Origin: Phytophthora colocasiae
Lineage: Eukaryota; Oomycota; Peronosporomycetes; Peronosporales; Peronosporaceae
Assembly (NCBI GenBank): GCA_018806915.1
Contig: JAGKQI010000098.1
Location: forward strand, 1,364,001-1,428,000
DNA: 64,000 nucleotides
Reading direction: 5' to 3'
Shown here: piece by piece, positions 22,050-32,056 of the stretch
Position numbering within the stretch: position 1 is the first letter of the stretch
Layout of the letters: each line of letters begins with the position of its first letter
The notes under the pieces: generated by a model
Told to the model about the DNA's origin: nothing
Seen by the model: the letters and a program-made list of their open reading frames with translations, nothing else
The model's database searches: none
Translations under genes and position numbers: made by a program

Positions 22050-23549
22050 ATGCCATCTCCAATCCTGCTTTTCGTCCACGGCAGCAACTTCTGCAAGGAA
22101 ATTTGGCAGCCGATTCAACGTCATCTCAAGGAGTTACCACTGTTGCAACGGGTACCTGACGTGCAGTTCGTGAGCATTGATCTCCCTTTCCACGGATCTC
22201 AGCGCGATGACAGTGTTTCTCCTATTATTGACCCTGCAGTACCTGCTGTGGAGCACCCAGCAAGCAAATTCGTGACTCTGAACACGGAGGCCATCCATCG
22301 TGAGGTGGAACAGCTCCGTGTGAAGTTCGACAAACGGCCAATTGTAGGCATTGGTCACTCGATGGGAGCTGTAGCACTCTGGAATGTCGAGGCGAAGAAC
22401 CCGGGAACTTTTGGAGGACTCGTTTGCTTTGAGCCGATTGTTGAAAGACCTGGTACTCGCGACCAGGGTTTGGTAATTTTCCGTAACTATTGCCGATATT
22501 GGCAATGTCATATTGCCATAATTTATTGCTCCTCAACCCCAATAACATGCAATTTTTTATACAGGTCAATCTTGGCCATAGCCAAATGTCGTTGACATGT
22601 GTGGTTGCTTTGCCAATGGATGGTAGCGAGAACTATCGCCAAACGGGTGGTGTGGCCACGTTTGCACACAGGGCACACGGGTTATTACAGTTGCTTGTCA
22701 TTTCCTAACTGAATTATATTATATCAGTTGATTTGTGTGTTGTATGTATGATGTCGAGGAATTCGGACTACTGTATGACTTGTGTGTGTTGGTTGGAGAG
22801 GTTGGACGCGGTGGGAGGGTTCTCGAAGTAACCCCTCCTGAATCCAGGCGCATCGACAGCAACCAACTCGTTCAAAAACTCATGAGAAAAGACGACATAG
22901 TGTCACATATTCATGTGACCTACTGACTTGGTTGACATTGTCGAAAAAATTGGCAATAACTCAATTATTTATTGGCTTGGATGAAGGCCTCCAATCCGTA
23001 TGATATTGTATTTTTCCTATCCCTGCTCGCGACCCAAAGATCCAGCGCTACATTTTCGACCTGGCTATTAAGCGTCAACACCGCTGGGAGACACGGCAAG
23101 AAGCTGTGGACTACTTCGAGAACGTGAAGGGGTTCGCAACTTGGGACCGCGAAAGCCTCGCGTCTTGGCTGGAAGGTGCGATTGTCCCAGAGCAAGAGGG
23201 GTCGGAAGCCGTCGTGCTAGCATTAAGCCCGGCCATCGAAGCAGCCATCTACTGCGGAGAACGGCTCTGGTTATCCGACAGCGAAATCAGAGGCGTTGCT
23301 TGCCCTGTTACCGTCCACAGCAGTGACGATTCATGGCTGTTTGATTCTGTTTTCTTTAACGATCTCGAGAAAAAATGGCCTCGAATCTACAAGAACCACC
23401 CGCCGATTCAGCAAACGACGCACACTCTCGTCATGGAGAAACCAAAGGAATGCGCAGACGTCATCCATACTGAACTCGAGAAACTTGCCTGTTGTATGCC
23501 AGAAGTTGGGAAGCACAATAATCAGCTGCTACCGTGTCGCTCTCACTAA
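22050..23549 (+). pseudogene. Lpx1-like alpha/beta hydrolase, paralogue C, split by a MITE
   Basis: The first half (22050-22463) has ILLFVHGSNFCKEIWQP and GIGHSMGAVALW. The second half (23034-23549) has ESLASWLEGAIVP and the His block QTTHTLVMEKP. A 562-bp element sits between them, after the 8-bp CTCGCGAC that is repeated at 23026-23033. Removing element and duplicate gives one frame of 309 aa. With the element present, translation stops at 22593-22595 after 181 residues. Unlike A, B and D it has no intron at the Trp codon. Its C-terminus does not end in a PTS1 but in an unrelated stretch (LLPCRSH), so the 3' end has also changed. Confidence 0.8.
22464..23025. mobile_element. hAT-like MITE, 562 bp, inside hydrolase paralogue C
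   Basis: An 8-bp direct duplication CTCGCGAC at 22456-22463 and 23026-23033, with imperfect terminal repeats beginning CAGGG on both strands (CAGGGTTTGGTAATTTT on the left, CAGGGATAGGAAAAAT read from the right). Subterminal TATTGCCRAT is also mirrored. An 8-bp duplication and CAGGG ends are hAT traits. It carries no transposase. Confidence 0.75.
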
Positions 23550-24087
23550 CCAACTCACCAAAGCATTTCTTGTACCCTTTCGCTATCACCCCTCGAGAGA
23601 CTGTCCCAAGCCTCTCGTATCCATCTTGCCATAGTAGCTCGATCTGGTGAAAACGGAGAACCTGGGGGCATGAACTCGGAGTTGTTCGCTCAGATTCACG
23701 ATCCAACACGCACGCAATCTGGAGAAGTCATCCGACAACAGCAGTATTGGATTCTTCATGTCTTCCCCACGGCATTTATCACTGCAAGTTTGTCTCCTGC
23801 CGTGAATGACGCTCGTCGTTTGCCGCGCATTATCAACTGGTCAGTGTCAAAAACGCGGTACCGTTGTGATTCGGTTTTGTACGACCGTTATAAGCAGAGG
23901 AAATTCACTATTCTCTTTCTTGACTGTGATTGGCTGACCGTTATATGCAGGTGACCGGTATAAACAGAGGAAGTCGGTACTTGGTTTTTGTATGCAGGTT
24001 GGAGGGCTCTGCTGTGGCCCCTCTGCTCCCGCAATGCAAATCTGGAACTGCCAAGACGTATACTTGATGTTTGTATGGAGATTTCGG
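23550..24087. other. Intergenic, short diverged repeats only
   Basis: No supportable gene. Two direct copies of GACCGKTATAARCAGAGGAA occur at about 23882 and 23953, suggesting TE debris. A minus-strand 82-codon frame (23709-23461) overlaps the altered 3' end of paralogue C but is not recognised. Confidence 0.4.
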
Positions 24088-24806
24088 TGACCACACGATA
24101 GTGGTAGTCAAAGTTGGATACAAGAGCTCATTCCAAGAGTTGAGCTCACAGACTATCTGCCAATCAACGCTCACGTACTTTGACTACCTTTGCAAGTTCT
24201 TGGAGCCTTGGACTCACGACTGTTCATCAAAATCCAAAGGTGCCCACGCTAAGCAGGAAGAAGGTGCTCTTGTCAGGACTGCTCCTCGCATGGGGGAATC
24301 ACCTCCGTCTCAGTGCGGACAGCGAGGCGTCGAGTGATGACGAGTCAAGTGACGAAGACATAGACATAAGCTACTCGTCGCTGTATCTGGTGCTGGGTTC
24401 TCGACGCTACGTCACGCGCTGACGGCTAAACGTGTCGTGGGGGCATCGATGCGATTAAAATCATGTAATCTGTTGGCCTGGATTGCGAGAGCGTCGTGAG
24501 ATGGCAGAGAGGATTAAGCAGGTGTCTGAGCTGCCGAATTGTATCGGCCTCATTGACGGCACTTTGTTTCCTTTATCCCAGCGGCCTGAGGACCATGGCG
24601 AAGATTTCTTCTCGCAAAAGAGTTCCTACGCTATCATCGCACTAATTGTCTTTTGCAATCCAAGAGATCTCTTGGAAGAAAAAAGCTCGGGTGAGATCTC
24701 TTGGATTGCAAGAGATTTTTGACCAATGAGAGGACATGGGGTGCCTTTTCAGCTCTTGGAATGAGCTCTTGTATCCAACTTTGACTACCACTGATGGTGT
24801 GACCAC
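24088..24806 (+). mobile_element. Degenerate TIR element with Harbinger-like nuclease fragment
   Basis: Long inverted termini: GTGGTAGTCAAAGTTGGATACAAGAGCTCATTCCAAGAG runs inward from 24101 on the left and is mirrored up to 24792 on the right. Beyond that, GTGACCACAC and GTGGTCACAC extend the match imperfectly. Inside are the GLIDGT motif fragment at about 24550 and a second inverted repeat (24655-24671 with 24693-24709, GCAATCCAAGAGATCTC). No clean target duplication is evident. Confidence 0.6.
24483..24722 (+). pseudogene. PIF/Harbinger-type DDE nuclease fragment
   Basis: The translated piece NCIGLIDGTLFPLSQRP followed by FFSQKSSYAIIALIVFCNP matches the first-aspartate region of the HARBI1/DDE_4 nuclease. 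The rest of the domain is absent, replaced by a foldback. It is a relic inside the TIR element at 24088-24806. Confidence 0.6.
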
Positions 24807-24819
24807 TTCGCTGTCAGTG

Positions 24820-24888
24820 ACAAAACTGTACTAAGCTTATCCGTGGGTGACAGCCTGTCACCCACGGATAAGCTTAGTACAGTTTTGT
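24820..24888. repeat. Perfect 69-bp foldback upstream of the PH-GPx gene
   Basis: 34-bp arms with one unpaired C, every base paired: left arm begins ACAAAACTGTACTAAGC, the centre reads GGGTGACAG-C-CTGTCACCC. It ends 83 bp before the ATG at 24972 and starts 14 bp after the TIR element. Confidence 0.95.
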
Positions 24889-24971
24889 TTATGCCATTTG
24901 TTATGTTGCGCGAATGTTTCATAAACTTTTGTTGAAACTACTCCCCTCCATTTCGAATAATTCAAGTGGTT

Positions 24972-25838
24972 ATGAGCACAGAGAAGAAGACTGAGGGAGT
25001 GATCCAGGCCGGCAACCTCCACCGCAAGCGCGCGGGTCTATTGGCTAAGCTAACTGGTGGCAAAAAGCTGGTGTATGTGGAGGCCAACGAGAAGCAGAAG
25101 AACGCGACGGTGTTCGAGTCCGAGACGAACAAGACGACTCCTCTCGCCACGATCGACTTGTCATCAGACGCTACTGTTGAGTTTGATGCGTCTATGACGC
25201 ATGGTATTAAACTGGCAAACCCTAAGCTTTCGGAGATTTTTGCGGCTGAAACGAAGGAGAAGCAGGAGGAATGGCTCAACTCTTTTATCAACGCTGGAGC
25301 GCAGTACCGTGAGGTGTTCAATGTGGAGGATACTGCCAAGATCAAGTCGTTCTACGAGCTGAAGGACTTTGACATGGCCGGCAAGGAAGTGCCAATGTCC
25401 AACTACAAGGGGAAGGTAGTGCTGGCTGTCAACGTGTCCAGTAAGTGCGGGTTGACGCCCACGAACTACCCAGAGCTGCAGCAGCTGTACGAGAAGTACA
25501 AGGACGAAGGTCTGGAGGTGCTGGCATTCCCGTGCAACCAGTTTGCGGGACAGGAGCCTGGTACCCACGAGGAGATCATGGAATTTGTGAAGCAGTACAA
25601 TGTGACGTTCCCGTTCTTCGAGAAGCACGATGTGAACGGTGCGACGGCTCGTCCGGTCTTCACGTACCTAAAGACGAAGCTGCCTGGTTCTTTCGGTGAC
25701 TTTGTCAAGTGGAACTTCACCAAGTTCCTAGTGGACCGCAACGGACAGCCGTACAAGCGTTTCGCCCCCAAGGACCGTCCGCTGTCGTTCGAGGAGGACA
25801 TCAAGACGTTGCTGGCTCAGAAAGCCACGGAAGATTAA
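24972..25838 (+). CDS. PH domain - glutathione peroxidase fusion protein
   Basis: 288-aa single exon; the ATG at 24972 is the first in frame. Residues about 5-105 have the pattern of a PH domain (VIQAGNLHRKR, KLVYVEAN, TIDLSSDATVEF, ending in an amphipathic helix KEKQEEWLNSFIN). Residues about 118-285 are a complete GPx/thioredoxin-fold enzyme: FDMAGKEVPMSNYKGKVVLAV, the peroxidatic cysteine in VNVSSKCGLTP (Cys, not selenocysteine), FPCNQFAGQEPG, and WNFTKFLVDRNG, giving the Cys/Gln/Trp/Asn tetrad. A second cysteine in FPCNQF may resolve through thioredoxin, as in Cys-type GPx. The PH part suggests recruitment to phosphoinositide membranes, which is inference. TCCATTTCGAATAA at 24947, 25 nt upstream of the ATG, is a possible Inr. 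Confidence 0.92.
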   Translation: MSTEKKTEGVIQAGNLHRKRAGLLAKLTGGKKLVYVEANEKQKNATVFESETNKTTPLATIDLSSDATVEFDASMTHGIKLANPKLSEIFAAETKEKQEEWLNSFINAGAQYREVFNVEDTAKIKSFYELKDFDMAGKEVPMSNYKGKVVLAVNVSSKCGLTPTNYPELQQLYEKYKDEGLEVLAFPCNQFAGQEPGTHEEIMEFVKQYNVTFPFFEKHDVNGATARPVFTYLKTKLPGSFGDFVKWNFTKFLVDRNGQPYKRFAPKDRPLSFEEDIKTLLAQKATED

Positions 25839-25908
25839 ACAACGAGTTGGCCGCATGGTTGATCCATGCATTTCACGCCTCTAGCCAGCATCACTATAAA
25901 CACGATGT

Positions 25909-26163
25909 TTATTCACTACGATCCTCCGCTGCTGTTTGATCCTTTGAAGTTACTTTGATTTCCAACTCTGCGAGGTCTTGAGCAATCTTCTCTGTAGCCA
26001 ATTCAGGGTTTTCCAGCACCAAAACGTGTGAGTTGCCTTCCATAGGCTCTCTCATTGTGTAGATATGCGGGAAATTGCTCTCCAGCGCCTCAAATCTCTC
26101 GCGAAACCACATCTTGGAACGACTTCCCCAGTGGAAAACCAAGCCATGCGCGAAGAGCAGCAC
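25909..26163 (-). pseudogene. Lpx1-like hydrolase remnant with large internal deletion
   Basis: An 84-codon minus-strand frame joins the family N-terminal motif LLFAHG directly to the C-terminal part (VFHWGSRSKMWF, then HIYTMREPMEGNSHVLVLENPE), so the nucleophile elbow and middle 130 or so residues are missing. DNA near 26140 (GCGAAGAGCAGCACAGGAGA) matches the start region of paralogue B, while the rest is closer to paralogue D. The end lacks a PTS1. Confidence 0.75.
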
Positions 26164-27163
26164 AGGAGACGACGCAAATTATGTTGAAGTTCATCATGAA
26201 CCTAGCATCTACGGAAGCCTACCAAAGTTTGGCCCAAACGAAGGTGGGTTGCGCCTCTGAGCGACGGCTGAGCCAATTTCTCCTCACTTCTGCATTTACC
26301 AAGCCCAAGAAGCACCACCCCAAACCAAGTTCGACGACCAAGCAACCCCTGCCCTTCCGGCGGAAACGCTGCGGTCACCGGCGGCGTTTTCGGACCCACG
26401 TCTCCAGAGGCGACACGACGTCGCATCCGGCATGCTCCAGACTGGCCAGCATGCTGTCGGCCCACTACTTCAACGTGCTTCTGCTGCCAATTTAGACGAC
26501 GGCAGACGCGTAGTGGATGGAGGTAGCATCAGACGCTACTACCCGAGTCTACCCCGGATGAAGACCTAAGTCCTGTCCAAGAAGAGGAAGACTCGCAGCC
26601 GAGACGTGAACGCTGCCAACGAACATGGAGAGGACTATGCTTGCATAGTTCTCTCCTATCGGCGAGCCTTCGTCGAGGAGTCCTGTCAGATTACTGATGT
26701 TAAAGGCCCAAGAGCTAGCTATAGCGATAGTTGTAGTTGGTAAACTAGGTAGACTCATAAGGAGCGAGAGTGCATTCTACAGAATAAGTTTGCGTATGTA
26801 CAGAAGCAGAGACAAAAATACAGATACCATACCCAAATTACAGATAATGGAACGGCACTACAGCAAAGTGGGCCAGGAATACAGAGTCGTTGCACAGAAC
26901 TACAGAGACGCTTGATCCCATTGGCTGCACGGCTTCATATGCTGCAAAAGACGTCCTTTGCGTCTGAGGACTATTTTTTGCAGCGGTTCAGATTAAAAAT
27001 ACTTCTAGATACTGCAGACATCCACAAGCATTGATATTATCGCTATTCTTCATTTTTACATTGGCTTCCTCCTGATCTAAGGTCCTGAACCCGACGACCC
27101 TAACAAGACCCGCGGAATCTCCCTACCTGCTCCTACTAACTCCGCGTCTTGCCAGTCCTCGCA
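26164..27163. other. Intergenic with a phased TACAGA array, no gene seen
   Basis: No recognisable coding sequence. It holds an imperfect 14-bp inverted repeat at about 26623-26652 (GGAGAGGACTATGC, one mismatch) and the periodic array at 26778-26906. Confidence 0.5.
26778..26906 (+). repeat. Seven TACAGA boxes phased every 20-21 bp
   Basis: TACAGA (once TACAGC) starts at 26778, 26799, 26819, 26839, 26859, 26880 and 26901. Spacing is 21, 20, 20, 20, 21, 21 bp, about two helical turns; the 14-15 bp between boxes share no sequence. A shorter inverted set lies at 31913-31959. Confidence 0.85.
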
Positions 27164-28979
27164 ATGCCGGCCTACGTGTGGCAGAAAGTGAGCTCTTGTG
27201 TGACTGAGCATGATCTTGAAGACTTCATGGACAAACAAAAGAGCTGGCTTAAAAGCAAAACCAGAAAGAGAGATGTCAGATCTGTTCACCAAACGTGGAT
27301 AACCACAAGATGCGGTACACTATCCTGAAGTGCTCGTCTTCGACGTGTTCAGTAGTCGCAGCAAGTCAGGAAAGCTGCATGTGGTTTGTCAAGATCCACA
27401 CCTGTATGCTGACATCGCGTAGTGATGTTTACCAGAGTGGTATCCACTTATCTACCGCAAATTCACCGAAGAATTGCAAGATCAGCCTCAGCATGCATCG
27501 GTTTATCAAGGAACGTGCTGCTGCAGAGGAAAAACCTTCGGTTGTCTTAAACAAGCTGGCACTCAAGTATAATTTTCAGGATATCGACCCCAAGCAATTG
27601 CTGGCCCGAGTCCAGACGCGTGTCCGGAACCACCGCAAAAATGTCTTGAATGACAACGATTTTGTGGACGAAATGGCTACATTGGCCAAAACCCACCGAT
27701 ACACACACAATCTTGAGGAAAATGAGGCATTCACCTTTGGTTTTCCTGTGGGCCCAAATGGGGAACCTCTTCTTGGAGAAGGCTCTGATGAGGATCCCTT
27801 ACTAGTAGGATTTGCCACAAAATCTACGATTCGCCGTCTTCAGTTTGCTGCACAGTACATGACGCACCTTGACGCAACATTCAAACTGAACACGCGTGGT
27901 TTTCCTGTTATCGCGATCGGAATATCGGATATGTGGCGACAGTTCCATTTAGTTGCTCTGTTCTTGGTATCTGACATCAAGCAAAAACGATGGGAAGCTG
28001 CGATCCGCTCCACACTAGACATGTATTTCAATATTACGGGCGATACTCCAGGAATCGGCTACGTCATGATGGATGCTGACGCTGCGCAACGCAGCGGCTT
28101 CGAGTCAATTGCTATCCAAAGTCTCGCCCTGGATAAACAGCCAAAGTTTTTGATGTGTTTTTTTCACGTTGTGAAGAACGTGAAGAAGCACATAGCACAC
28201 CTCAGTTCGGCAAAGAGAGCGGTTGTGTTTAGACACGTGTACGCGATCCACTACGCTCGAGATCCACTCGAGCTGCAAAACAGGATGAAGGAAGCATTGG
28301 CATCCTGGAATACCGACTCGGATTTGGCAGACTTCAGCTCTTACTTTCTCAGTCAGTGGATGACAGGTCGATATCGGAATTGGCAGTGTCTCGAATCTCC
28401 CATGGGAATGGCCAAAACAAACAATCCAATTGAGAACTTTAACGGCCGTTTCAAACAGCAGCACACCCAGCGAAGGTTACTCCGACTGAACGCTCTCTTT
28501 GTTCAGCTTTTGCAGTGCTGCTCACTTCAGGCGATATTATCACTTCCATTTCAAACAGAAGTGAGAGATAGCCCTAACATTTTGCGTGACCATCGGCGCT
28601 TGAATTCCGAAAACGCATTCAGTATTGTCGAGGTGCAAGACACCCAGATTAGAGTACCATCTGGCCGATTGTACCGTGTATTCCAGCGGTACGTCTCAAG
28701 AGAATTGTCGACCAAAGCATCCGAAACGAGGCGACGGATTTCGAGTTCGAAGCGGAAGCGCAACCTGGAGTAGGCTGGTTTGTACACGCTGAGTTTCGAC
28801 AATGCAGTTGCAGAACGTGGTTCAAGCTGGGGAGTTGCGTTCATGTAGTTGCAGTGCGATTCAAACTGGGTCTGCATGTCGAACCATCGGGTCTCAAAAG
28901 AGCTGTGTTCGTGGACAAACGTGCCAAGAAGAAACGCGGGCGGCCCGCCTTAGCTGGTCCAGCTCTCTCACTTGAATGA
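27164..28979 (+). pseudogene. Mutator-like (MULE) transposase, frameshifted
   Basis: The first part (from ATG 27164) reads KTRKRDVRSVHQTW, then changes frame near 27300 into a long frame to 28773. This has a zinc-finger-like N-terminus (KCSSSTC, CMWFVKIHTC), the first catalytic Asp in YMTHLDATFKLN, the second in YVMMDADAAQRSG, the CFFHVVKNVKKH block, and SPMGMAKTNNPIENFNGRFKQ. A further shift near 28700-28750 is needed to reach a SWIM zinc finger (CSCRTWFKLGSCVH) and basic tail ending at 28979. At least two frameshifts, so inactive. No terminal repeats were identified with confidence. Confidence 0.8.
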
Positions 28980-29698
28980 GCGAGATATATCGCATTTAAC
29001 CCACCGATGGCGCCGGCCTTTCATTTCTCTTTGACACTTCTTTCATTTCCCAGGGCTTCAATTTCTCTTTCACAATACTTTCAATTTCATATTTGCAGCG
29101 TTTTCTCTGTTGCACTGCTTGATACGAGCATTGTTATCGAACCGGTCCACAGAAAACACGCACGCCAACAAACCGAGAGCAAGATCTTCGAGCCCACGCC
29201 AACACCACCGGGATTATGGGCACATTCATCAAAATCACGACAACCGAAACAGTCTCCTCCATGAGCATGGTCACGGAGAAAATCAACCAAGGAAGTCCAC
29301 AGAGAAAAAAGCCGGCAGTACGTCCACTGGGAGAAAGACCACCGACAGTATGTCCACTTGGAGTATGACCACGAAAAGCGTGACTGTCCACACGACGATC
29401 ACCAGCACCACACGATCCGACAAGGCATCCATTTCCACGAAGCGTAAAAGAGAGTGGAGCGCAGATAGTAGTGTGTTCTCGTTCGTTTTGCATTTGAATC
29501 AGCCAGTAAGTCCTTACGAGACACCCATATTAAACACGATAAACCACAAGAGCGTGGCAATGCATGAATACATTGAAACACTCCAAAGCCTTAATGCGTC
29601 AGGTTCAATTGGTGAAGAGAACAGGACACTTCCCCTTTTTCCTTCGGCAACCCAGACCACGACACGACTATCAGTCTCGTACTTCGAAGCCCTGGAAA
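28980..29698. other. Intergenic, pyrimidine-rich, with a 30-bp tandem duplication
   Basis: Pyrimidine-rich tract (29010-29110) with several TTCATTT boxes, one of which (TTCATTTCCCA, 29042) fits the Inr consensus, but no convincing gene follows at the usual distance. A 30-bp unit beginning CAGTAYGTCCACTKGGAG is duplicated at 29316 and 29346. ORFs here are Ser/Thr low complexity and unsupported. Confidence 0.4.
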
Positions 29699-30091
29699 AT
29701 GCTCGGTGGCAAGGCTTATTTGAGGGCCTGTGCTCTTGTTGCTTTCGCGTCTTCAAGCTCCGTCGTTGATGCTCAGTCCACATACGACGCAATTGTCGTT
29801 GGAAGCGGCCCCGGAAGTCTCGTTGCTGCTGAGTACTTGTCTCGTGATCCAAACGTTTCGGTGCTGATCGTCGAGGCTGGCCCCAAGTCCCTCGGTGCTT
29901 CTGGCGGCACCACGATGATCCCGGACTACGCGAAGAGCAAAGGTCTCACAGATTTCGACATCCCTAGCGAGTACGAGAGCATTTCCTGGAATTCCAACTT
30001 CGCACATTTCCGTGTGGACTGGATCTCTAGTCCTTTGACGTGGCTCGGTAAACTCGTCGGTCAAGGCGGCGCTTCCGTCTTGGTCTCTTGA
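29699..30091 (+). pseudogene. N-terminal fragment of a secreted GMC-type FAD oxidoreductase
   Basis: 130 codons from ATG 29699. A hydrophobic signal-peptide-like start (LRACALVAFASSSSVVDA) is followed by the Rossmann FAD motif YDAIVVGSGPGSLVAAEYLS and VLIVEAGP, as in GMC/cellobiose-dehydrogenase flavoproteins. The frame then runs through SWNSNFAHFRVDW and stops at 30091, where families of this type continue for another 400 residues or more. The following DNA is AT-rich and unrelated. It is a truncated gene or captured fragment. Confidence 0.65.
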
Positions 30092-32056
30092 TCTGTAAAA
30101 GTGGGAGAGAAAATAAATAAAAACAAAATTTCAAATATAAATTTCTGTTCCTCGGTCGGATGGTTTTATTCCGGTAAATCATTGTTGCACCGTGGATCTT
30201 GGAGCTGATGTAACAATAAAGTTTGCGAGCTTGTGTAATGCTCTTCTTTCGTTTCATGGATAACATTTAGGCTGTGGGCATGTTTGGGCGGGTCGCATCA
30301 TCTTCGAGTCCTTGTTCGTACTCAATAGACCTGCATCTCCTCGGAGACAATTGAGACAACCCGTGCGTCCTGTTAGCCGTGGGGATCATCAACAGCAGCC
30401 TGGACGGGGTCATGTTTGGCCTTGAGACGCCTGACTACCTCGCCATGCAAGTGCGGTCTGAAACGCTGGGTAAACAGCCTTTGGACGGAGCCGTCTTGGC
30501 CCAGTTAGCAGGACCTACGGACAACGACCCGTTCCAGTTACGTGGTTCAGTCTCCTGTTAAATCAAATTCGGGTTAGCTATCTTCCTAGCAACTTCCTCT
30601 TCAATCACAACCCAAAGCTGTTGACGTCCCGCACTACCACCATAGCAAGAAAGAGAATAAAAACTCGTACGAGGAGGTCAGCTACCAGGATGAGCTGCAG
30701 AAAACATCGCTGAGTCGTCAGCGAACCTTCACTACTACGATCTTGACAGCTCCGACGAGGAAACCTCCGAAGAGGAATCAAATCCCGTGTCCATTTCTCC
30801 CCGCAACGTTGAAATCTTCGACTTCTCCTTGTCGATCGTCTCCATTTCTTCGGATAAAAGTGACGAATACGTTAAACCGCCAGTGGACGTTCCCCGCAAG
30901 TATCGCACCCAGAACCGTCAAGGAGGTGTGCTGGCGTTGTTCACACATTGGGCGTTTAAAAGGGAAAAGCGCCGTTTGGGCGGAATGGGGCCGCTTCCGG
31001 AGCGAGCTGAGGCGCATCTTTCTCCATTTGAAGAGGTTCTTGATGGAGTATCTGTAGGAATGTACTCGGGCATAATTATTTGAGCTGTGGGTATACATAT
31101 TGTAGTGTGATAATTTATTCCTTCAAGTATCAAGAACAACCGAGAGAAGGTCGTGTGGCCAGTACCATTGTCTTTATTCACATTGACTTATCAACAAGAC
31201 ACTAGTTTGCAACATCACCACAGATATTCCGTCAAGTGAGCCGGATCACCGGGTATTGTAGGATAGGAGACGTCTAGGGAGCTCTGGTAAGCACCTTTGG
31301 TTGAGCACGTTTAAGTGGTGACGTGACGTTCGTAGCCTTAGGAGACTTACGTAATGCCGTGACGTTCGCGGGTCTTGTCGGTGTAGTTTCAGTTAGGCTT
31401 TGGTGAGGCATTCGACGTATTGAGGTTCCTAGGATAAATTCCGACCGTGTCACATCATGGGTCGCTGTTCTTGGCGTGCTTTGCTGCCAGTCGACGACTT
31501 TCACTGTCGTCCGATTCGCTAATGTCTTCTTCATCATCAACACTATCGATTGAACCGAAGAATTTGCTGCTGCCATCGCCACTTTCGATCGATCTTGACA
31601 AGAACTCGCTGCTATCGTCGCTATCGTCAACAACCAGCCCCTATGCGGTGACAGTCTCCTCGGCACGTCTGGATTTCAGGGTTAGACTCCCCAACGTTCT
31701 CTGGATGAATTTCTGCTTCCTCTTCTTACGTTCCGCTACTGCTCCATCTTGACGATCGAAAACTTTTTAGTTGCGATAAAGTCAAGCAACCCGCTTCAAC
31801 ATATTTACCCCCGGAATCCGATAGAATTGATTGAGCAGCTACGACAGGTTTAAATTGGTCCGTGGACTATTCCTGCAGACTAAATTAAGACCCCAATCCT
31901 CTACCTACACCTTCTGTAAAATTATCCATGCCTCTGTAGAATGGCAATTTCCACCTGTAGAATTATCTTTTTGTCGACTCATAAGGCATGAGTGAAGAGC
32001 AGCGCATTTAAGGAGTGCTGACGTGATTTAGAAAAAATCTAGAATTAATCTAGAAT
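30092..32056. other. Gene-poor stretch with unplaced acidic coding fragments
   Basis: No complete gene. A plus-strand frame without a good start (30694-31083) gives YYDLDSSDEETSEEESNP and HWAFKREKRRLGG. A minus-strand stretch near 31640-31450 gives DSVDDEEDISESDDSES. Both look like pieces of unknown proteins. A 60-codon frame at 30379-30561 is unassigned. The right-hand CTGTA boxes are at 31913-31959. Confidence 0.4.
31913..31959 (-). repeat. Three phased TACAGR boxes, inverted relative to the 26.8-kb array
   Basis: TCTGTA at 31913 and 31933 and CCTGTA at 31954 (TACAGA/TACAGG on the minus strand), spaced 20 and 21 bp. They face the 26778 array, with the MULE pseudogene between. GACTCATAAGG lies beside both arrays (26752 and 31976). 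Confidence 0.6.

Noticed and set aside
26778..26906. CRISPR-like array
   Set aside because: The repeat is only 6 bp with 14-15 bp gaps, in a eukaryotic genome without cas genes.
29110..29769. 219-codon Ser/Thr-rich ORF
   Set aside because: Low complexity, no domain, overlaps the better supported GMC fragment in another frame.
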